A stretch of 64,000 nucleotides of DNA, taken from assembly GCF_036588685.1 (NCBI RefSeq), contig NC_086374.1, forward strand, positions 23,366,886-23,430,885. The letters are read 5' to 3'. Positions 61,636-64,000 of this stretch are shown piece by piece (positions within the stretch are counted from its first letter, which is position 1; each line of letters starts with the position of its first letter). The notes under the pieces are model-generated. The model was not told the origin of the DNA. It saw only the letters and a program-made list of their open reading frames with translations, and made no database searches. The position numbers and the translations under genes were made by a program. Source of the stretch: Mytilus trossulus. Its lineage: Eukaryota > Mollusca > Bivalvia > Mytilida > Mytilidae.

Positions 61636-61744
61636 GAAAGTGGCCGCATCCGTGTTCATCCTCAATCTTTATATATGTTATGTATTATCATCAAATACAA
61701 CTTACATTTTAATATTGTGGATGAACACGAATGCTGCCACTTTC
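61636..61744. repeat. 31-bp near-perfect hairpin, 47-nt loop
   Basis: Left arm 61,636-61,666 (GAAAGTGGCCGCATCCGTGT...) pairs with right arm 61,714-61,744, with three mismatches in 31 positions. The arms are GC-richer than the loop. It may be a MITE remnant or a transcribed hairpin precursor; the sequence does not decide. Confidence 0.75.
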
Positions 61745-63261
61745 GTTTTACAAGAAAACAGTCTATAATTTAACTAAAATGCTCGAATTGTGAAGATTTC
61801 AGTGATTTAGCATGACTTAATGGTTCTAGTATCCGATATATGTGCACTGTATTGCCAAAAACAGCCCATATTTATGTAGCAGAAGCATTCTAATGTCCAA
61901 TAAATAACTAAAAGCTTACTGTTACTTAATTTTGTAAAACTGCTATATTTTGGGGACAAAAAGGGGTCTTACCAGACCTACTCCTTAAGAAGCTTTTTTG
62001 TAGCTTTTAAAATAATTTCACCAAAAGAAAGTTGCTATTCTGGTTCGCCCATACTATTTTGATTCACAATTGATGTATTTTCTAAGGGTTTAAGGCATAT
62101 GCTTTCAAATCTATTCTATCTCACTACTTTTTAAGAAAAATGCAATTAAAAGAAATTGCTTCAAGGGGATATAGCTCTCAAAGGGAATGATGAAATCGTA
62201 TGCAGGCTTATCTGGCAAAACCTCATGATGAGCTCTTCTTATTGTCAATCATTAGGTTATGATATCTTCGAAAAACAAAATGAAGGTGCCATGTCGAAAA
62301 AAAAATGAAAAAAAGGGAGATCACTTCTGTAGAGGATGATGAAATACTTTACAGCCCCCATCTGGTAATACTTTATGTAGAGTTTTATCGGTGGTCCTTA
62401 GTCTTGAATATTTCAACAGAAATAGGGGTACAGCACTTAATAAGGTTGTCCCTCACGAAGGGGAAAAACCTTAAAAACAGAAAACAATAACTAAAGGTCT
62501 TTTCTGACCTAGTGGAAAGACATTAAAAATGCCTAAATAGGTAGAATATTCCACTGGCAATGTGTTACCAGCTATGTTTTCTTTAAAGGAAGCTAGAATT
62601 ACTGTTGAATTGATCTGAAGGGCAATTAGAAGTAATTTCAGTTCACAATTTTATCTTTTTTATCAGTAAGGTTTCGAATTTCACTTAAATTTATTCACTC
62701 TCTTGCTGATCTTCATTTGATAGGCTGTGTAATCGATACTGAATCCAAGCTACCAATTTATTGTATAACAATAAAAAAAAAATATGATAATTTCAAATGA
62801 AATTGATCAAATTTATCTTGTGGCCTCAACACAATTCATTGTGTAGTATTCAAACAATTAAACCTATTGTTTACTTTCCGTCATTGTCAGGAGTGATGAA
62901 ATATACTATTTTTTCTGTGCAATTACTTCATTAAAAAATTCATGACTATTTAAGTTCAGACTGAAAAAGAGTAAAATTGTTGTCTTTTTTTTATATAATT
63001 ATCTTACCAGTTTAAATATTCTATAAAGTAGTAGCCAGTTCATTAAGTGCATTATCAAGTTTAAGATTTTTCATTTCACATGTATTGATCATAAATATTA
63101 TCAAAAGAAAAAAATATGGTGTAATGCCAATGCATTGGAAAGAGCTGTTGCCTTTTCTTCTTGATAGTATTTATCAATGTTCACAATATCTCAATTTTTT
63201 TCATCTTGGATACTGATATAGTGAGTCTCTGGAAGGGGCTCCACTACAGTTAACGTTCTGT
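61745..63261. other. No gene; weak internal duplication near 62.15-62.37 kb
   Basis: AAGGGGATATAGCTCTCAAA..GATGATGAAAT-type sequence at about 62,164 is echoed at about 62,314 (AAGGGAGATCACTTCTGTAG..GATGATGAAAT). Nothing else is supported. Confidence 0.4.
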
Positions 63262-63474
63262 TCAGTCACTAAGGACCTTCATACGGCTGAGGTCACCAAA
63301 CTTATGATCTGAGTGTCTGAAATGTTGACTAACTTCAAGAAGTGGCTTCTCAGAGAAATCACTTCTATCACCCCTGATGCATTTGTGGAAAGGCTGCTTT
63401 GATTCAATAACATATTGAAAGCCACAAACAAAGTTTTCAAGTATTTTTATAACCTTCAGACTTGTGCAGGACAT
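63262..63474 (-). pseudogene. GIY-YIG endonuclease fragment of a Penelope-like or related retroelement
   Basis: The minus-strand frame contains CGFQYVIESKQPFHKCIRGD, then RSDFSEKPLLEVSQHFRHSD and HKFGDL. This matches the pattern C.CGLQYVGET.Q....R..GHRSD....PV..HF...GH found after the RT in GIY-YIG retroelements. The usual G is replaced in YVIES and the His in RGDRSD. The GIY segment proper is not visible. It is an isolated C-terminal fossil with no RT beside it; the nearest RT fossils are at 0.8 and 36.6 kb. Confidence 0.65.
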
Positions 63475-63795
63475 ATTGCAAAATATCCTACACAGTAGTT
63501 ATTTTCCGTGGCCTTACTTAAGAATGTAGATGAGTAACTTTAGGCAGCATTTAAAGGGTTTGTAACCACACAAACAACATTCCCCTAGGGTAATTCTTAG
63601 CTCAGGCACTTCAGCATGCACCAGCAGGTTCAGCAGACTTTTGATTCCCTATACACTATCATGGGAGCTCTTGAAATATCTTTGAAAGTTTGGGATTCTT
63701 TTCATCAAATCCCCAGGCTAATGCTAACAATTGACAACATAGCTGTTTATTGTTTTTAGAAATGGGTTGTAGTTCAGAACATATGAAGTCCTTTT

Positions 63796-64000
63796 ATTAG
63801 CTCACCTGACCTGAAAGGTCAAGTGAGCTTTTCTCATCACTTGGCGTCCGTTATCCGTCGTCCGTAAACTTTTACAAAAATCTTCTCCTCTGAAACTACT
63901 GGGCCAAATTCTACCAAACTTGGCCACAATCATCCTTGTGGTATCTAGTTAAAAAAATGTGTCCAGTGACCCGTCAAACCAACCAAGATGGCTGCCATGG
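63796..64000 (+). repeat. Repeat 'A', left end, cut by the window
   Basis: TTAGCTCACCTGACCTGAAA, GTGAGCTTTTCTCATCACTT, GGCGTCCGTTATCC and CTGGGCCAAATTCTACCAAA match 11,056-11,260. The element continues beyond the window. Confidence 0.85.

Overview
The window looks like AT-rich, repeat-dense nuclear DNA from a marine bivalve, most likely a mussel (Mytilus-like). I infer this from several dispersed repeat families that I recognise from mussel genomes, and from genes split by introns with GT..AG borders. Nothing bacterial is present: I see no operons, CRISPR arrays, rRNA or tRNA genes.

The best-supported gene is a minus-strand FEM-1-like ankyrin protein (about 8.0-21.3 kb). It has five exons with compatible phases, a start codon placed by an upstream in-frame stop, and a poly(A) signal. 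Its C-terminal half matches the FEM-1 family (substrate receptors of CUL2 ubiquitin ligases). Its N-terminus is not the usual long ankyrin array. Its introns hold most of the repeats between 10 and 19.6 kb.

Weaker gene evidence exists in three places. (i) A possible minus-strand unit runs from a promoter-like region near 32.7 kb to about 25.2 kb, with phase-matched small exons and two alternative ends. (ii) A promoter-like block at 43.32-43.49 kb (ETS, CRE and YY1 motifs) is followed by a first-exon donor. (iii) A plus-strand coding exon lies at 57.58-57.73 kb, with a phase-compatible short terminal exon at 60.71 kb; the 43.4 kb promoter could belong to this gene.

The rest is mobile and repetitive DNA. 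There are reverse-transcriptase fossils (0.77-1.42 and 36.58-37.19 kb), a GIY-YIG endonuclease fossil (63.26-63.47 kb), a 5'-truncated CR1/Jockey-like LINE with a second 3' end nearby, and many terminal-inverted-repeat elements. One 1.26-kb element has inserted into a tandem repeat whose neighbouring units preserve the empty site. Minisatellites and a 346-bp pure AGAC microsatellite are also present.

The most striking object is a 3.1-kb giant foldback at 40,205-43,316. It is flanked by TA on both sides, its arms are largely arrays of a short motif (TTTCCAGGGGAAA and its complement), and it ends about 70 bp before the promoter-like block at 43.4 kb. Most long ORFs in the window, including those in the foldback and the AGAC tract, are repeat translations rather than genes.
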